DNA of 64,000 nucleotides, from assembly GCF_022682495.2 (NCBI RefSeq), contig NC_071390.1:168293220-168357219 (forward strand), given 5' to 3'. A model generated the notes under the pieces. The model saw only the letters and a list, made by a program, of their open reading frames with translations. It was not told where the DNA came from and ran no database searches. The position numbers were made by a program, and so were the translations under genes. Position 1 is the stretch's first letter; the number at the start of each line of letters is the position of its first letter. Source of the DNA: Desmodus rotundus (lineage: Eukaryota > Chordata > Mammalia > Chiroptera > Phyllostomidae). Shown here piece after piece: positions 23,190 to 36,549 of the stretch.

Positions 23190-23435
23190 AATCTACTATG
23201 TACAATGAACACAAACAGACAATAGACAGAGGGGAGGTATGGGGGATAAAGGGGAGAAAAGGGGGAAGGGTTTTCAGGAACATGTATAAAGGACACATGG
23301 ACAAAACCAAAGGGGGGTAGGATCAAGGGTGGGAAGTGGGGATGGCTGGGGTGAAGGGGAGTGGTGGCTAGAAAATGGAGACAACTGTACTTGAACAACA
23401 ATAAGGAATGTGAAAAAAAGAAAGAACAGAAAATC
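23190..23435 (+). mobile_element. Bat-type L1 3' UTR fragment
   Basis: G-rich purine sequence is followed by 'caggaacatgtataaaggac', 'acatggacaaaaccaaaggg', 'ggatggctggggtgaagggg' and 'caactgtacttgaacaacaa'. This is the L1 3' end common in bat genomes. The longest open frame in the window (139 codons, minus strand, 23069-23488) is antisense to it and spurious. Confidence 0.75.
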
Positions 23436-23556
23436 AACAGTAGGAGATTGTTATTATTTCTTTCACTAAAATGCTTAATGCAGTACAATTTATAAATTTA
23501 TTTTTGGCAACTTACAACTATAAACTTACAATTATACAATTCACAATGTATACATT

Positions 23557-23665
23557 TATCTCCCTTATAGACTGTGAGTTCTTTAAGGCAAGTATTGGTT
23601 TTTATCCATCTTGAATCCCCAATGCCACGGACATTGCTGGGTATGTTTTACGTTCATGAAGAGTT
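23557..23665 (+). repeat. L2 LINE 3' fragment
   Basis: 'gactgtgagttctttaaggc' then 'ttgaatccccaatgccacgg' follows the L2 end pattern ('...aagctccatgagggcaggga...gtatccccagcgcc...'). Confidence 0.6.
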
Positions 23666-25879
23666 TTATGAAAGTGTTAGTGCCTATTTTGTATTGCAAA
23701 GGAAGAGAATTCAAATTCTAGATGCATGTGTTAGGTGGAAATGGGTCACATCATTATTTTTAAAGCATTTTTTAAAAAATTCAGCATTAATATCTCTATA
23801 ATTTTAAACTGGATAACTAATTTATAATTGCATATCTATTATAATATTTTGGAGAGGAGTGTAATGTGTAAGCAAACATGCTAGATGTGTGAAAGATTAA
23901 GTTAAAGAAGACAGCAAAAGCATAATTTCTCCCCTCCTGGGTGTAGACTATTCTGGGAAGCTGAGACACCACAGTATCCATTGCAGCCTTGACTGTGAGC
24001 GGCAGCAATGGTGGCAGTTCAGTGGTCCGACCATCCAAGGAGACAATTCTCTGCAGTAGAGATGCTTGGCTTGGCAGCTGCCTTGAGCTCATCAGAACTC
24101 ACTTGGATATTCTGTGCACTAAAGGAGAAAACTGACAATGTCAACTGAAAATTTTAAGTTTATATTATTCAGCTTTGTCAGATATGCGCCATTGAACTCA
24201 TCCATTCGTGTGGAGGTCAGGGATGCTTTGGGAGCCTTGACTGGGCTAAGCCTTGGAGTGAAACTTGGTGATGGGATGTATCACAGGCAGGGAGCAGAGC
24301 TCAAGTGTGAGGTGAGGCTGTCTGTTGTTCATACAACTTGGTAATAATAATTATGATAAAGCCTGAAGTTTAATAATTGAAGCTGACAGAGTATCCGTAA
24401 AATGTTTTTCTCTGTACACCCCTAGAATAATTTAGTGAAAATATATACACGCTTGGACACTTTTCAGTCAGTGGCTGAAATTTTTCATCATATATTTAAA
24501 TACTTTCACAAATGTGATTTCCTGTATAGTAGAATATTAACATTTTAAAATAAAACTGTTAGATCATGTTTTAAATTTTTCCAATGAAGTGTAAATATCA
24601 TAATAATAAATACTTGTTATCATTCACTTGTAATACATGAATAACTTTAAAATAATAACTTTAAAACTTTTTACTCTTCAAACTAATATTTTTATTCTAC
24701 TTTCTCTAAAAATTTGTGTCCTGACTTCATGTATTTATACTTAGAAGGACTCTATTATCACTTTAACATGCTTTTGTACAATAAACCATGTACATAAATT
24801 AAGATAACTTTTTAAATGTTTCCTGTAACCATAAAACTAAGTGTTAAAGTGGCCTTCTACATTAAATTATTGTAATTGTCATTAAGTATACCATTGATGA
24901 AAAGAATGTATTATATTTCAAATTTTAGTAATAATTATGAAGTATAAAAGTTATATTTTATTGGATACTCATCTCTTAATGAGATAAATGTCTTTTTATT
25001 ATTTCATTGGCTCATATGTCTATAGGTGAAGATTACTCATTGCTAGAATCACATTGTTACTGTATGAGTTCTGCTCCTAGTTTTGGTTTTTATAGACATA
25101 AGCACCGAGAAATCTTGTTCCCATAAATAAGTGGACAGGAATGGAAGGAGCACTGTCACTCAATTCTTTGATCTTCTTCAGAGATATACACCAGAACTCA
25201 CATACTCACCTAGCATCATAAATCAGTTTTAATCTATTAGCTGACAATTTTATTAGGTCTTCTTCAATTCTGCTGAAAGTGAAGAACTGGAAACCACCAG
25301 ACTTTCCGAAAAGATTGTCACCTCATCATTAGAGGCATTCAGTTTTTCAGCATCTCCACCGATAGGTGTCCCTTTATTTGGTGTCATAGAAGTTTATACA
25401 CCCCGGGGCATTTCATCATAGGTAGATTCTAGGATTAGTGAGAGACATGACTTTCTTAAAGTAGAAGGAAATAGGTTTATGTTAGAGGAGGTGGATATAA
25501 AAAATCTGCACGATGTCTTTTATGTTCTTAAGGAGACTAATTTTATGAAAGAGCACCTAAAGAACTTGAGAACTCAGAAACTCTTAGATTTTATTTACCA
25601 GCAACAGCACATGAAGCAGAAGTACCACGGGATGAAGCCCCTAGCTTAGCTTCTTACCATTAGCTTCATGTCATAACACCCTAGTTAGCACCTCTTCCAT
25701 AGATTACTACCCACTTTCTATACGCACATATTGGGATATTAATTACCTATGAGATATAAATATATACAGGACATTGGAAAAGATAGAAAGAAGTAAATAT
25801 GTCAAAATATAAGAACGTGCTAAAATATAGAAAGAGATTATGTTAGACAATGGGGAATACAGTAAAGAAAGTGTAAAAA
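23666..25879. other. About 2.2 kb without assigned feature
   Basis: A moderate-GC part (23910-24330) has short open frames on both strands without recognisable protein similarity. From 24350 to 25020 the DNA is very AT-rich. No repeat was recognised; parts may be unique or conserved noncoding DNA. Confidence 0.35.
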
Positions 25880-26130
25880 GAAGGTGACATACATTTGATA
25901 CAGTTACACATCTGGGAATCTACTTTAATAAAAATAATTGTTTGCAAACCAAACATATACTGCAAAGTTATTTACAATGATGGGAAATTGAATTCAATCT
26001 TGATGCTAGCTCATGATATATTGGTTTAATAAATATGGCACAAATCTTCAAGAAATATTTTCCAGACACTATAATTATGCTTATAGAGATTAAGAAGTAA
26101 TTGCTATAAATGTTTGTTATATTAATTTAT
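25880..26130 (+). repeat. Old L1 (L1M-type) fragment
   Basis: 'acacatctgggaatctactt', then 'gcaaagttatttacaatgat', then 'tatattggtttaataaatat' recalls L1 3' sequence ('...ccagcaattccact...tgtttataatagc...'). Strongly diverged. Confidence 0.4.
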
Positions 26131-26409
26131 ACAAATTAGTTTGTATAAAATCCTATGTCAAATACAATATAAACTTTGTGAAAAGTATGCATACAAGGGA
26201 AAAATGCAAGAAGGTAATACAAATTATCTCGTTCTGGTTGATGTATGGGCCCTTATACTACTTTTAAAAATGAGAAAGTACCTAGTCAAGTATCAAACCA
26301 AATATAAGAATTATTTTGAGACCTTAAGAATAAATAGGTGGGATTTGTCATCAAGTATGAGGCCTAAAATTTTAAATGCAAGAATTGCCATTGTAGATAC
26401 CAGAATCAC

Positions 26410-26686
26410 ATAGGGCACGTCTCAGGAGAAAGATGGCTGTTTGGCTGGAGTAAGTACTTTATAGACTAGTAGGAGATGAGTCTTGAAAAATGGGTTGGTA
26501 GATTATTGAGGATATAGAATATGGCATTTACTTTTATTCTATGGGAAATGGAGAGCTACTGAAGGTCTCTGAGCAGAGAATAAAACAACTATACCTCTTC
26601 TTCAGAAAAATGAATTTAGATGTGGTATAACAGGTAAATGATAATTGTACTCAGGGAGTTTATTTAGGGGCTACTATAATAGTCAC
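26410..26686 (+). repeat. Dispersed old repeat, family unassigned
   Basis: 'gggaaatggagagctactga', 'ggtctctgagcagagaataa' and 'aggggctactataatagtca' parallel the family described at 21590-22770. Confidence 0.45.
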
Positions 26687-27208
26687 TGTATTAGTTTTCT
26701 ATTTTTGCACAACAGTTATACATGAAATAGTCATTTAACCAGTTTCAGGGGGTCAGGGGTCTGAGCACTGATTAGCCCAGCCCTTGTTCAGGGTCCTACA
26801 GGGCTGTGATCAAGATGGAGGCTGGGGCTGTGGTCGTGCCTGAGGTGTGGGCCTCCCTTGCAAGCTCACTCAGCTTTTTGGCTGGGCCCACTTTCTTACT
26901 GCTACGAAACTCATGGCAACTTGCTTCTCGAAGCCAATAGGATAGTCTTTAACCTCAGGGAAAGCCTATGCTGTCTTTTAAAGGGCTTTCCACTGAATAA
27001 ATCTGGGCTATGTAAGATAATCTCCCTTTTGATTAAATTCAACTGATGTGGGGCCTTAGTTACATCTACAAAATTTCTCTACCTTTGCATCATCACGAAC
27101 CTACTCAAGGGGGTGTGAGATTAACTTTCCCATGTAATATTACTTAGTCATGGGCATAATACCGGGGGGTTGGAGATCACCAGGCCATCTCTGGACTCTG
27201 CTTACCAT
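26687..27208 (-). mobile_element. Solo LTR (ERVL-MaLR-like), minus strand
   Basis: It starts TGTATTAGTTTTCTATTTTT, continues 'gggtcctacagggctgtgat', 'gcaagctcactcagcttttt', 'aaagggctttccactgaata', 'ggccttagttacatctacaa' and 'cccatgtaatattacttagt', and ends near 'ctctgcttaccatgg'. The organisation matches the reverse strand of an MLT-like LTR. It directly abuts an older repeat on the left. No internal viral sequence is present. Confidence 0.6.
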
Positions 27209-28987
27209 GGTCGGTATGGAAGGTGTTGGGCATAATAAGCATAGTGTCTTCACAGTGTTCTGACTCAGCTGGTGTAGAATAAATAAGCCCACAGGCACAC
27301 AATTACATATAGGTGATAAGTCCAAATATAGAAGCATGCATAAGGTACCACGGTAGTTCAGAAGAAGGAGCCCCCAATTCTTTCTGGAAAGGGAAAAATC
27401 ACAGAGAGCCTCCTAGGAGAGGATTTTCTGGAAGGGTGAGCAAGATCTATAAAATGAACAAATATAGGATAGACAGGCAAAACGAGAGGACTAATTATCA
27501 ACAGATAAATATTTTTGACTTGTATACCACTATTATATTTTAATAGTTTGATGCTTTATTTATAATGGACTTTTGCATTTATTTTGATTATTTAAAGTAT
27601 TACATTAAAACATTACTTATCTTGATTATTGATTTTTGGGGCATCCTCTTGGGTTTTGCACCTAAGGCAAATGCCTCACCCTTCTCACCCTGGTCCTGGC
27701 CCTGAGCTACCCAGGGACTCGTGATCATTTAGGTATTGCTGAAATGTAAGGTAAGAATGAAAAAATGGCAGAGAGGGAAGCTAAACGCTGGGGTAAGATT
27801 ATGAAAAGTCAGACTGTCCTCTGACAAAGAGTTCCCCAAAGACCTTCCCCTGAGGATGACAACGAAGAGTCCCAGAGAGTGACCAGAGGAGACTCTTATT
27901 TAGGAAGATTCCACTGGCAAAAGTGTAGAGGCTACTTTGGAAGGATTTGCTATTCTCCATTCAAGGAACAATTAGGAGGCTATTGTAGTGGTCACACGAG
28001 GTAAGTAATTATACTTATGTTACCCATCGCATTTGGCACACTGGAAAGTATTTTAATTTGGGGATTCACCAGCAGAAACTGAGAAATGTCTTTTTGGAAA
28101 GCATGTTAGATGACTTTTTTGACTCACTAAATGGTGGACCTTTTGCTTAATGTATTTTTTTATGGCAATCACATTTGTGGCTGAAGCGTTTCTGTAACTA
28201 CATGCAGCTTATTTCACCTGAGAAATGTGTTTGATAAGATACAATGTTCTGATATGTGATGCCAGGATTGAGTCTGAGCCTATAGTTTTATTGCATTTAT
28301 ATGCAGTGATGTTAGGTTAGGAATAAGGCAAATGAATTCTCACCATACAAAATTGAACAACCCAGCTTTATAATTGCTTCAGGATAGTCGAGTGTCTATT
28401 TTGTCTCTGTTCAAAGTACCCTAAGGAAATCTTCCTAGGGCCATTGAAAATATCAGCGTCTGCAGATGGAGATCATTACAATATACGATTGGCTGTATAT
28501 TTAATATATAACTAGTGAAAACTGATTCAAGGGAGGGAGCCAGGATTACAATTGGATGCTTGATTGGAAGGACTGATATAACCAAGAGGCCAATTTATAA
28601 AAGACTATTTTACATAGTAAAGAGGTGGTATATTAAAGAAGTATTTTTGGCCTTGAGAACTTCTAAATATGCACAACATAAAGGCTGATAGTATCATATA
28701 GTTCTTTATATGTCAACATTATTTAATATCTCTGATACCAGTCTCCCTCTCACATCTCCATTTTTGATGTTTTCTTTTTTCCAGATACCTGATTACATCA
28801 GTCCCAGATTGTTTTCTTTCTTATTGATAAAAGTTGAAGATGCCCTGAAGATTTAGTTATTTATTGGGGTATATATTTTTCAATTAGAACAGTATTTACA
28901 TTTTTTAGAGTTTCTTATCAAATAGAACAGCTATCAGTTAACTAGAAAATGTCATGAGTAGCTCTTAAAATTAAAGATAGATTTCTT
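27209..28987. other. Unassigned DNA, about 1.8 kb
   Basis: The part at 27700-28000 may belong to the unassigned dispersed family ('gaacaattaggaggctattg'). The part at 28120-28520 lacks repeat landmarks and is a weak candidate for conserved noncoding DNA. No coding signal. Confidence 0.35.
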
Positions 28988-29152
28988 GATCTTAGGGCAG
29001 TCATGTGAATTGTAAGATGTTTAGCAGCCTCTCTGGCCTCTACCCACTACCTGACAGTAACACCTTCCCAGTAAGAACACTGAAGATATCTTCTGAAATT
29101 GGCAAATTTCCCTTGCATGCAATATTACTCTTGGTTGAGAAATGCTGCTTTA
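28988..29152 (+). mobile_element. hAT-Charlie DNA transposon fragment
   Basis: 'gaattgtaagatgtttagca' plus 'gcctctctggcctctaccca', then 'cagtaacaccttcccagtaa', 'gaagatatcttctgaaattg' and the end 'ggttgagaaatgctgc'. This is the 3' half of a common non-autonomous mammalian hAT element whose consensus ends '...ggttgagaaccactg'. Confidence 0.68.
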
Positions 29153-29164
29153 GAGGATCCTATT

Positions 29165-29430
29165 GTATAAATATGTATTCTCTTTTGATAAATATTTAGG
29201 TTGTTTTTGCTTTATGAAATCACACACACACACAAAAATTGCTGCACTGAATATGTCAAATCCATCCTTCTCTGAATAAATGTATAAGCCTATAAATTAC
29301 CGGCAGGGTAAATTCTTAGATGAACTCTCAGGTCAAAGAGGACGGGTAGTTCACATGTGTATAGATTTTGCCAAATTGCCCTTCTTTTACACCTAGTTTG
29401 CCTTAGAACCACTCTGTCAGAATCTTGCTG
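29165..29430 (-). repeat. Old L1 (L1M-type) 3' region
   Basis: 'gataaatatttaggttgttt', then 'aaattgctgcactgaatatg', 'ggtaaattcttagatgaact' and 'gattttgccaaattgccctt' follow the reversed end of L1. A short CA run (29221-29235) has expanded within it. Confidence 0.65.
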
Positions 29431-29589
29431 ATCTCTGGGTGGGAAAGAGGACACTCAATAAATGTTTAAATCATATACTTAGAAGCTGTCAGTTGCATTG
29501 ACCAAGGCTCTCTGGAGGAGATGACATGTCAAGTGTTTAGATTTCAAGGCAGGGAGAGAGTGGGAGAGGAGGAAAGTCAGCAAAGTAGG

Positions 29590-29690
29590 AGGAGAGGAGA
29601 AAGCAAACATTTATTACCTGTCTCCTATGTCCAGGTGCTATGATACGCACTTTACATATATTACCTACAGTGTATTAGGATTTATCATGA
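29590..29690 (-). repeat. MIR-like fragment
   Basis: 'gcaaacatttattacctgtc' then 'ggtgctatgatacgcacttt' is typical of a reversed MIR 3' part. Confidence 0.55.
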
Positions 29691-30369
29691 TGGCCCTGCA
29701 GGAATTGGCTTGGGTCTCTGGACAGGAACCTAAGCCAGGTGGGCAGACTGAAGGACTAAATATTGCCAATGCCAGGGCAGGAGCTGCTTCTCTTATGCAG
29801 AGATAAGAGCCACTTCCTCAACAGCCTAGAGACTCAGTTTCATAGCAGGTATATTTCACCAAAATAGCCCATTTCTCCAGCCCCTCCAAGGGTTTTGTGA
29901 TAGACGCTTGTATCATATTTTAATTTCAAAGTCACAAACCAGTGGCTAGAAGGTTGGGTTTGCCCACAGACATCGGTTTTTTGGACCCCACAATGTTATA
30001 TGAAATTGAGCCAACATTTAAAAATCAAGTAATATTATTCAAAATCTTGAGTTCTAGTTTCATTTTTAAAAGGATAAAGATCTCCAGCAGTGGGCAGGCT
30101 TTCCAACTGGCAAGAATTTGCATAGCTGAGTGAGAAGCAGATTCTATTTAAGACAGGGCACAGCTCTCCAATTTATTCCAGTCCTCGCCACACCCTGTGT
30201 CCTCTTTGATATAAAAGTGTAGGATCAGTTTCTATTGAAATAATAGCCCTGAAATGTGTATTTCCATTGAGAAGCTTCGTGCTGTAAACATTCTTTAAAT
30301 CACAGGAAAAGGAAAATTAAAAGGGAGCCACATACAAATAGAAAAATAGGAGGCAGTAGAAGTCTAGCT
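29691..30369. other. Unassigned DNA
   Basis: No recognised repeat, gene or RNA. Confidence 0.4.
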
Positions 30370-30522
30370 CAGTAGTTTTCAAATCTGCCTACATATTAGA
30401 AACACCTGAAAGTCTTTCAAAAATGGTGCATCTTACCTCCTCATCTTCATTAATTTGAGTGCAATATCTGGCATCAGTTTTTAAATGTTCCCAAATGATA
30501 CTAATGTAGAGAAAAACCTGAC
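30370..30522 (+). mobile_element. MER5A-like hAT-Charlie MITE
   Basis: It starts CAGTAGTTTTCAAATC, continues 'catattagaaacacctgaaa' and ends near 'aaatgatactaatgtagaga'. The ends show the hAT-Charlie inverted-terminus pattern (consensus 'cagtggttctcaaa...gattctaatg'). It is non-autonomous and old. Confidence 0.65.
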
Positions 30523-31733
<1,211 letters not shown>

Positions 31734-32699
31734 GAAAGGAAGAAAGATACGGTGGTATTTTGCAAATGGACAAGGGAACACAAGGGCTTGCATGCCAGCT
31801 CTACACCAATATTCACTGCCCTGGTTTGCTTCCCAAGAACCACAGCTGTAGCTGCTCTGTGTTCATGGTTGACTATTTGATTTGGATTTGAATTGAACCT
31901 TTGGAGGATTTAGATGATGCCTGTTTTTCAAAGGAGGAAGATCAAACTTGGAATAGAGAGATAAAGAGGAAACAGAGTTAAAGGGGATTATGTTAAATGA
32001 CAAATGTGTAGGTGCTTTTAACTTTGAAAACAACTACAAGAGGGCAGTCAGCGCTCTTTATGGGGGCACACATCGAGAGAGAGACAGAGATGAGACGATA
32101 AAGCTGGCATTGGAACATCTTGCTTCCTGAACTGACACCATCACTAATTATGAGATTTTAAACTATTACGTTTAAGCATTACTTACTGGACATACATACT
32201 GTACCAAACAAGACCTTAAGGATATAATGATGGGCAAAAGATACACAATTCACTTGTGACTTATTTAGAAGATAAAATAATATTTTATAACTCTATTTCC
32301 TTATTTATAAAATAAGGGAATCTCTATAGCTCCTTTCAGCCAAAGGTATTATTTTCTCATGCCATTCCCTCTTTAAGAAACACTTATTATGTAACTAGTA
32401 TCTTGCATGCACTTTGCTAGTTGTTCTTAAACTCCTTGTACAGTGAGAGTGGGTGATACGCACACAATTTACAAGGAAATACGGTGGCCTGCCATTATGG
32501 AAGTACACGCTGGGTGATTAGGGTCACACCGAGGAAGCATCTGCTTTTCTGAGAGTGAATGGGAAGTCTGGGACAGTGTAGAGGAGAAGACAATGAGTTG
32601 CCACAAGCTTTCCATGCAGAGAATCTGGGAAGTGGCATGAAGCACAACCAACAGCACAAGAACAGGAGAAAATGTTATATATTCAGGGAATGATTGGAA
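31734..32699. other. Unassigned DNA
   Basis: Fragments at 32180-32350 and 32390-32650 vaguely resemble old L2/MIR or the unassigned dispersed family. No coding or RNA gene is recognised. Confidence 0.35.
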
Positions 32700-32835
32700 T
32701 ATAAGATGTTTATTACTTTATCCATTGCACAAACATTCAGTGCACACCAAGGGTGCTACGCCCTGCACCAAACCCTGGGAATGAAATAGAGAAATATGGA
32801 CCCTGACTTCATAGTGCTTAAACATCACAGAAAAC
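32700..32835 (-). repeat. L2-like or dispersed old repeat
   Basis: 'acaaacattcagtgcacacc', then 'atgaaatagagaaatatgga' and 'ccctgacttcatagtgctta' read as the reversed L2-type end ('...tttattgagcacctac...tccctgccctcatggagctta'). Confidence 0.5.
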
Positions 32836-33462
32836 CTTAGCTGTTTTCCTATGTCCCTCACCTTGAGGTGGGTGATTTGTAATTAGTTAATTTTGAAAAT
32901 GAATCTTTGGGGACTCTATACACCCTTCCTACAACACAAAATCAAGAATACATTTGAACTCTTCCTTGGCTTTCCACCCCTTTTAGATCACATTCCAGTC
33001 AGGACAAGCTTTATCCTGCAATTCAGAAACTCTAGGTTTTAGTAGAATAAAACATGCTTGAATCTCCAGCAAAAACAAGAACATCCTACTGTGAACACTT
33101 TTCTGATTGTGTATTCAAATCCCTGGCCTGTTGGTAGTTACAAGCTTCCTGACTCAATGGGCACGTAGTACTGGGAGACCAAGGTGCTGTCAGTGATAAC
33201 TAGTCTGGGATGCTTGGTGTGTACATCTGTCTCTCATGATGTTTCTAGTTGTATGGCATTGTAACTGTCAGGATAATTTATCCTTAGCTCTGAGGAAGGT
33301 GGTGGGAAAAGTTTAGGAAGAGAGCATCTTCTTGAGAGAATCCTTAACTCATACCAGGCTGAAGGAGATATAATGCATTGAGGTTAGGATTTCTCTTCAT
33401 TCTTTTGCAATACTCTATTATAGTTGTGATATTGGTACAGTCCAGAGAAGTAGATGAGATTC

Positions 33463-33746
33463 TGTTAAATGAGCAAGTTTCAACTGGTGTGCTGCAAGAA
33501 TTTTTAAAACATGCAATACCTGACTATTTAGTCAGGGGCACTGACCTCTTTTCCCTTAGACTGTCAAATTAAAAAATGACAACAGCCAACACAACAAGAG
33601 CTGTCCAGTGTGAATGAATCAAAAATAGACCTAATTTTTTGACAGATCGGCAAAAAATAAAACATTTTTGGGGGGTGCCGCAGAGTTTTAGTAATTAGTT
33701 TATGTGTGCCATGAGATGAAAAGGGTTGAAAATCTCTGGGTTAAAC
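33463..33746 (+). mobile_element. Non-autonomous hAT MITE (about 268 bp)
   Basis: The element at 33471-33738 starts GAGCAAGTTTCAACTGG and ends GGGTTGAAAATCTCTG. The reverse complement of the end, CAGAGATTTTCAAC, matches most of the start, giving short terminal inverted repeats. Flanking octamers TGTTAAAT (33463-33470) and GGTTAAAC (33739-33746) agree at 6 of 8, the target-site duplication length of hAT elements. The inner text, including 'gtgtgccatgagatgaaaag', recalls a short hAT family I associate with bat genomes. No transposase is encoded. The 64-codon frame from 33378 runs into it by chance. Confidence 0.65.
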
Positions 33747-33989
33747 TATAAGGAAAAGTTAATTTGCCACTCCATTGCCAGGTGAGGAACGAGGGACCAA
33801 TTTCAGCCAGACATACTCTGATGACAGATTTGGCATGCACAAACACCACGGGGACTCCTGTGCGTTCTGTTGTGACACTGGACTTACGTGAAAGGAGGTA
33901 AGCACTTATATGAGCTTTCTCTGGACCCCTCTCACCCAAAATTCTAGAATATATTGGCGTCTAAGAAACCCTTTTGATGTAGAGATGAT

Positions 33990-34205
33990 AGCTTTACATT
34001 TTACAAAGCAATTTTATGCATGGTGACTTCATTTAATCTTCACAAAACTCTATGATGGTTGTTATTATTTCTCTGTTTTGTGAGTAAAGTAAGAAGCTTA
34101 GGAAGGTTAAATAACTTCCCTGAGCCACACAGTTAATAGAGGAAAAAGCTATATTTCAGAATTAGGTCCCTCTCTTCAGCTTATCTTCCGTTAACCCTCC
34201 AAAGC
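33990..34205 (-). repeat. MIR SINE, reverse orientation
   Basis: 'cttcatttaatcttcacaaa', then 'gaaggttaaataacttccct', then 'gagccacacagttaatagag' and 'cagaattaggtccctctctt' is a reversed MIR. The core is well preserved. Confidence 0.72.
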
Positions 34206-34389
34206 TGATCAACATTCACAGATGTTCAAAAGAAGAAAGTATAACTTAAACTAATAGAGATTCTGTTTTTACTATTAAACTATCATTTTTTAATTATAAT
34301 ATTCAAATCTGAAGATATGAGATTTGTGAAGATATTCTCACATTTGCCTAATGGTTTGAAAATCAAATAAAGTTTGCTTGTATCAGAGT

Positions 34390-34830
34390 TTGGTAAGTTT
34401 CAGATTTTTTATCTAGTAATTCTACTATAAGTAATCCACGCTTAAGATAAAATGGAAAAAGAAGTTTATGAACCAAGATATGTATTGACATTTAATTTTA
34501 ATAATGATAAAAGGTAAAAATTTCCCCCCAAATAGGGTGTGTCTTAATGGTAGACAAAGCAATGGAATATTATGTAATCATTAAAATAATATTCAAAAGA
34601 AGCTTTTAACAATATAGAGAATTCCTGTTATGAAGATAAGAAAAGCAACATGCACAAGTGTATACATTTAGAAAATATGCCTACAAAGGAAATAGAAGAA
34701 ACTAAATGGAACTTAACAGTAATTAGACTGATGGAATTATGAGTAATAATATGTCCCTTTTTCTGCTTATATGCATTGTTAAGGTTTTCTAAAATGACAC
34801 CTTTATTCTTTACAATTTAAAATCCAAATT
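34390..34830 (+). repeat. Old L1 (L1M-type) 3' end
   Basis: 'tctagtaattctactataag', then 'gcaatggaatattatgtaat', 'gaagataagaaaagcaacat' and 'caaaggaaatagaagaaact' follow the ORF2-end to 3' UTR order of old L1s, with an A/T-rich end. Confidence 0.55.
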
Positions 34831-35690
34831 TTAAAAGGTTAAAAATGCATTTAAATATAAGGTTAAAACATCTGTTGCCCTAATGTGATACTTTGGCTAG
34901 CGCTTTTTCTTAAAAAAAGGAAAACTAGCTGCGTCCAATTTGTGCGTTGTGCTGTTTATCACCAAAGGTCTTCTTTGTACCCATTTCCCATGACTATTGA
35001 AACGGCATGACAATTTACCATCTTTGGCCCACCACACTCATTTGTAAGAGCACCCAGATGTCCCCTTGGGGCAATTCCACATTGTGTCTGGTCAGGGTGT
35101 GAGGTAGGGCTGCTTTTCCTTTCCTTCTCCTCCTCTTTGTTATCCAGTAGCTGAAGCTTTCAGTCTTGGCTGAGTAGGCTCTAGCATGCAGCCTCGGGCG
35201 GCTATCACCTAATTTCCAGCAGGCCAGATATTTCCTGTTCGAAAGGGATGGCCATTTGTCTCCTAATACTTCAGAGTTTTTTTCAAGCCAGTTCAGTTGT
35301 AAGCCTATCTCTCAAGCCTTCCATCAATTCTGTGACTTCCTTCTTATCTTTCTGGTAAATTCCTTTCCATTGAATTTATCCATTGCCTTCAGTCCAGAAC
35401 GCTGACTAACACACACTGACAACCATTCTACATCGTAAGCATTGGGAAATACTTTCCTTCAGCTCCATAAAAGTTAGCAACGGGTTAGTATCTGTGTAAA
35501 ATCAAAAGTAAAGGCTACCCGCTGAAACATAACCTTCACCCAGAAGGACCTACTAAAAACAGCAATGGCCACGATATAGCAATTCAAAGCTAAAAGGGTT
35601 TTAAAGTCATAAACACATTTTAGGCTCCTGTATGATCTGAGAATTAACTCCCATAGTGACCACAAAGGCTTGAACTAGATGAAATGTCAC
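34831..35690. other. Unassigned DNA
   Basis: No recognised repeat over about 0.9 kb, which is unusual for this window. No open frame above 63 codons. Confidence 0.4.
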
Positions 35691-36096
35691 TTTCCAACGT
35701 GAGGCAGAAGACCGCAGTGCATTGCAGGATCCCTAATTATGCTATGCTCTTGAATTTTCACAGCATCTTAAACAGAGAAATTTTTTTTTGCTTATTGCCC
35801 TGACTGTTCTTGAAGACCTTTTGTTGGAAAGGACATAGTCTTTGGCCAGGTTAAGCTACTCTCTGTGTTCTGAAGATTACCTGCAAGTTCCCGATTCCTG
35901 TGTAATTAACATCTGTCTGAAGCAGTGCATTGGACTTGTAATAACTCATGACAGTAAAGCGAAGCAGGAGACCAAGTCGCCAGCCTGGTTTCTCCCTTCT
36001 TTTACACAGTAACGTTCCCAGGGACAGACACTCAGATCTTAAAGCAGCTTTAACTCAATGAGCCCAGAAACCAAAGCAGCTTTTACAACAGGAAGC

Positions 36097-36108
36097 TGAC
36101 GTAATTGG
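36097..36108. promoter_or_regulatory. CRE-like site next to inverted CCAAT box
   Basis: TGACGTAATTGG joins a cAMP-response/ATF-type TGACGTAA (36097-36104) to ATTGG, an inverted CCAAT (36104-36108). It lies about 230 bp before the first candidate exon at 36334, in DNA free of recognised repeats. A regulatory role is inference; single sites of this length also occur by chance. Confidence 0.2.
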
Positions 36109-36333
36109 CTTTAAGGTCTGCCCTAAAGAGTTATTTTGTCAGCTTTGGCTCTATTTACTTAGCTAGAGGGTTAAGAAGGATAACGTGTTTGACTCGCAAA
36201 TATATTTCTTCAAAAGAATACAAACAAAGCCACATCCCTTCAAAAACAGTGGTGGAGCAAGAGGCTTCTGGTTGTGTGAGAGGCAGGGGCAGCCTGTGTT
36301 TGCTTTTCCTTTCTCCATCCCCTCCCTTCCCAG

Positions 36334-36458
36334 TTTACCTGGGGTGAGAATGGCTGCAGCTGCTGCCAGGTCCTCGGAAGAGGTCACAAGAGGAGGATGA
36401 CACAGCAGTTTCGGGAATCCAGGCAACAAAGAGCCTCTGCTTCCTTTCGAAAGCACAG
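36334..36458 (+). other. Candidate exon 1 of a possible spliced transcript
   Basis: It is preceded by a long pyrimidine tract ending CCCTCCCTTCCCAG (to 36333) and followed by a donor CACAG/GTAATG at 36459. It holds a short upstream frame from ATG 36350 that stops within the exon. The frame leading into the next exon has an in-frame TGA at about 36398, so the ATG at 36552 would be its first start. No transcript evidence is available from sequence alone. Confidence 0.25.
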
Positions 36459-36549
36459 GTAATGCCCCTTCTGTTACTGCTTGCAATCTTTCCTGGTCCC
36501 AAGGACAAGACCCCTCTTCTTTGGTTTTTCTTTTCTTTTTTCTCCCCAG

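Noticed and set aside
23085..23470. Similar phrases TTCAGTAAAATG and TTCACTAAAATG as target-site duplication of the L1 fragment
   Set aside because: No poly(A) tract lies just before the right copy, and the left copy is far from the visible L1 start, so the match is probably chance.
23069..23488. Longest open frame in the window, 139 codons, minus strand
   Set aside because: It is antisense to a bat-type L1 3' UTR whose G-rich plus strand has few T-starting stops on the reverse; the proline/serine/phenylalanine-rich product is low-complexity.
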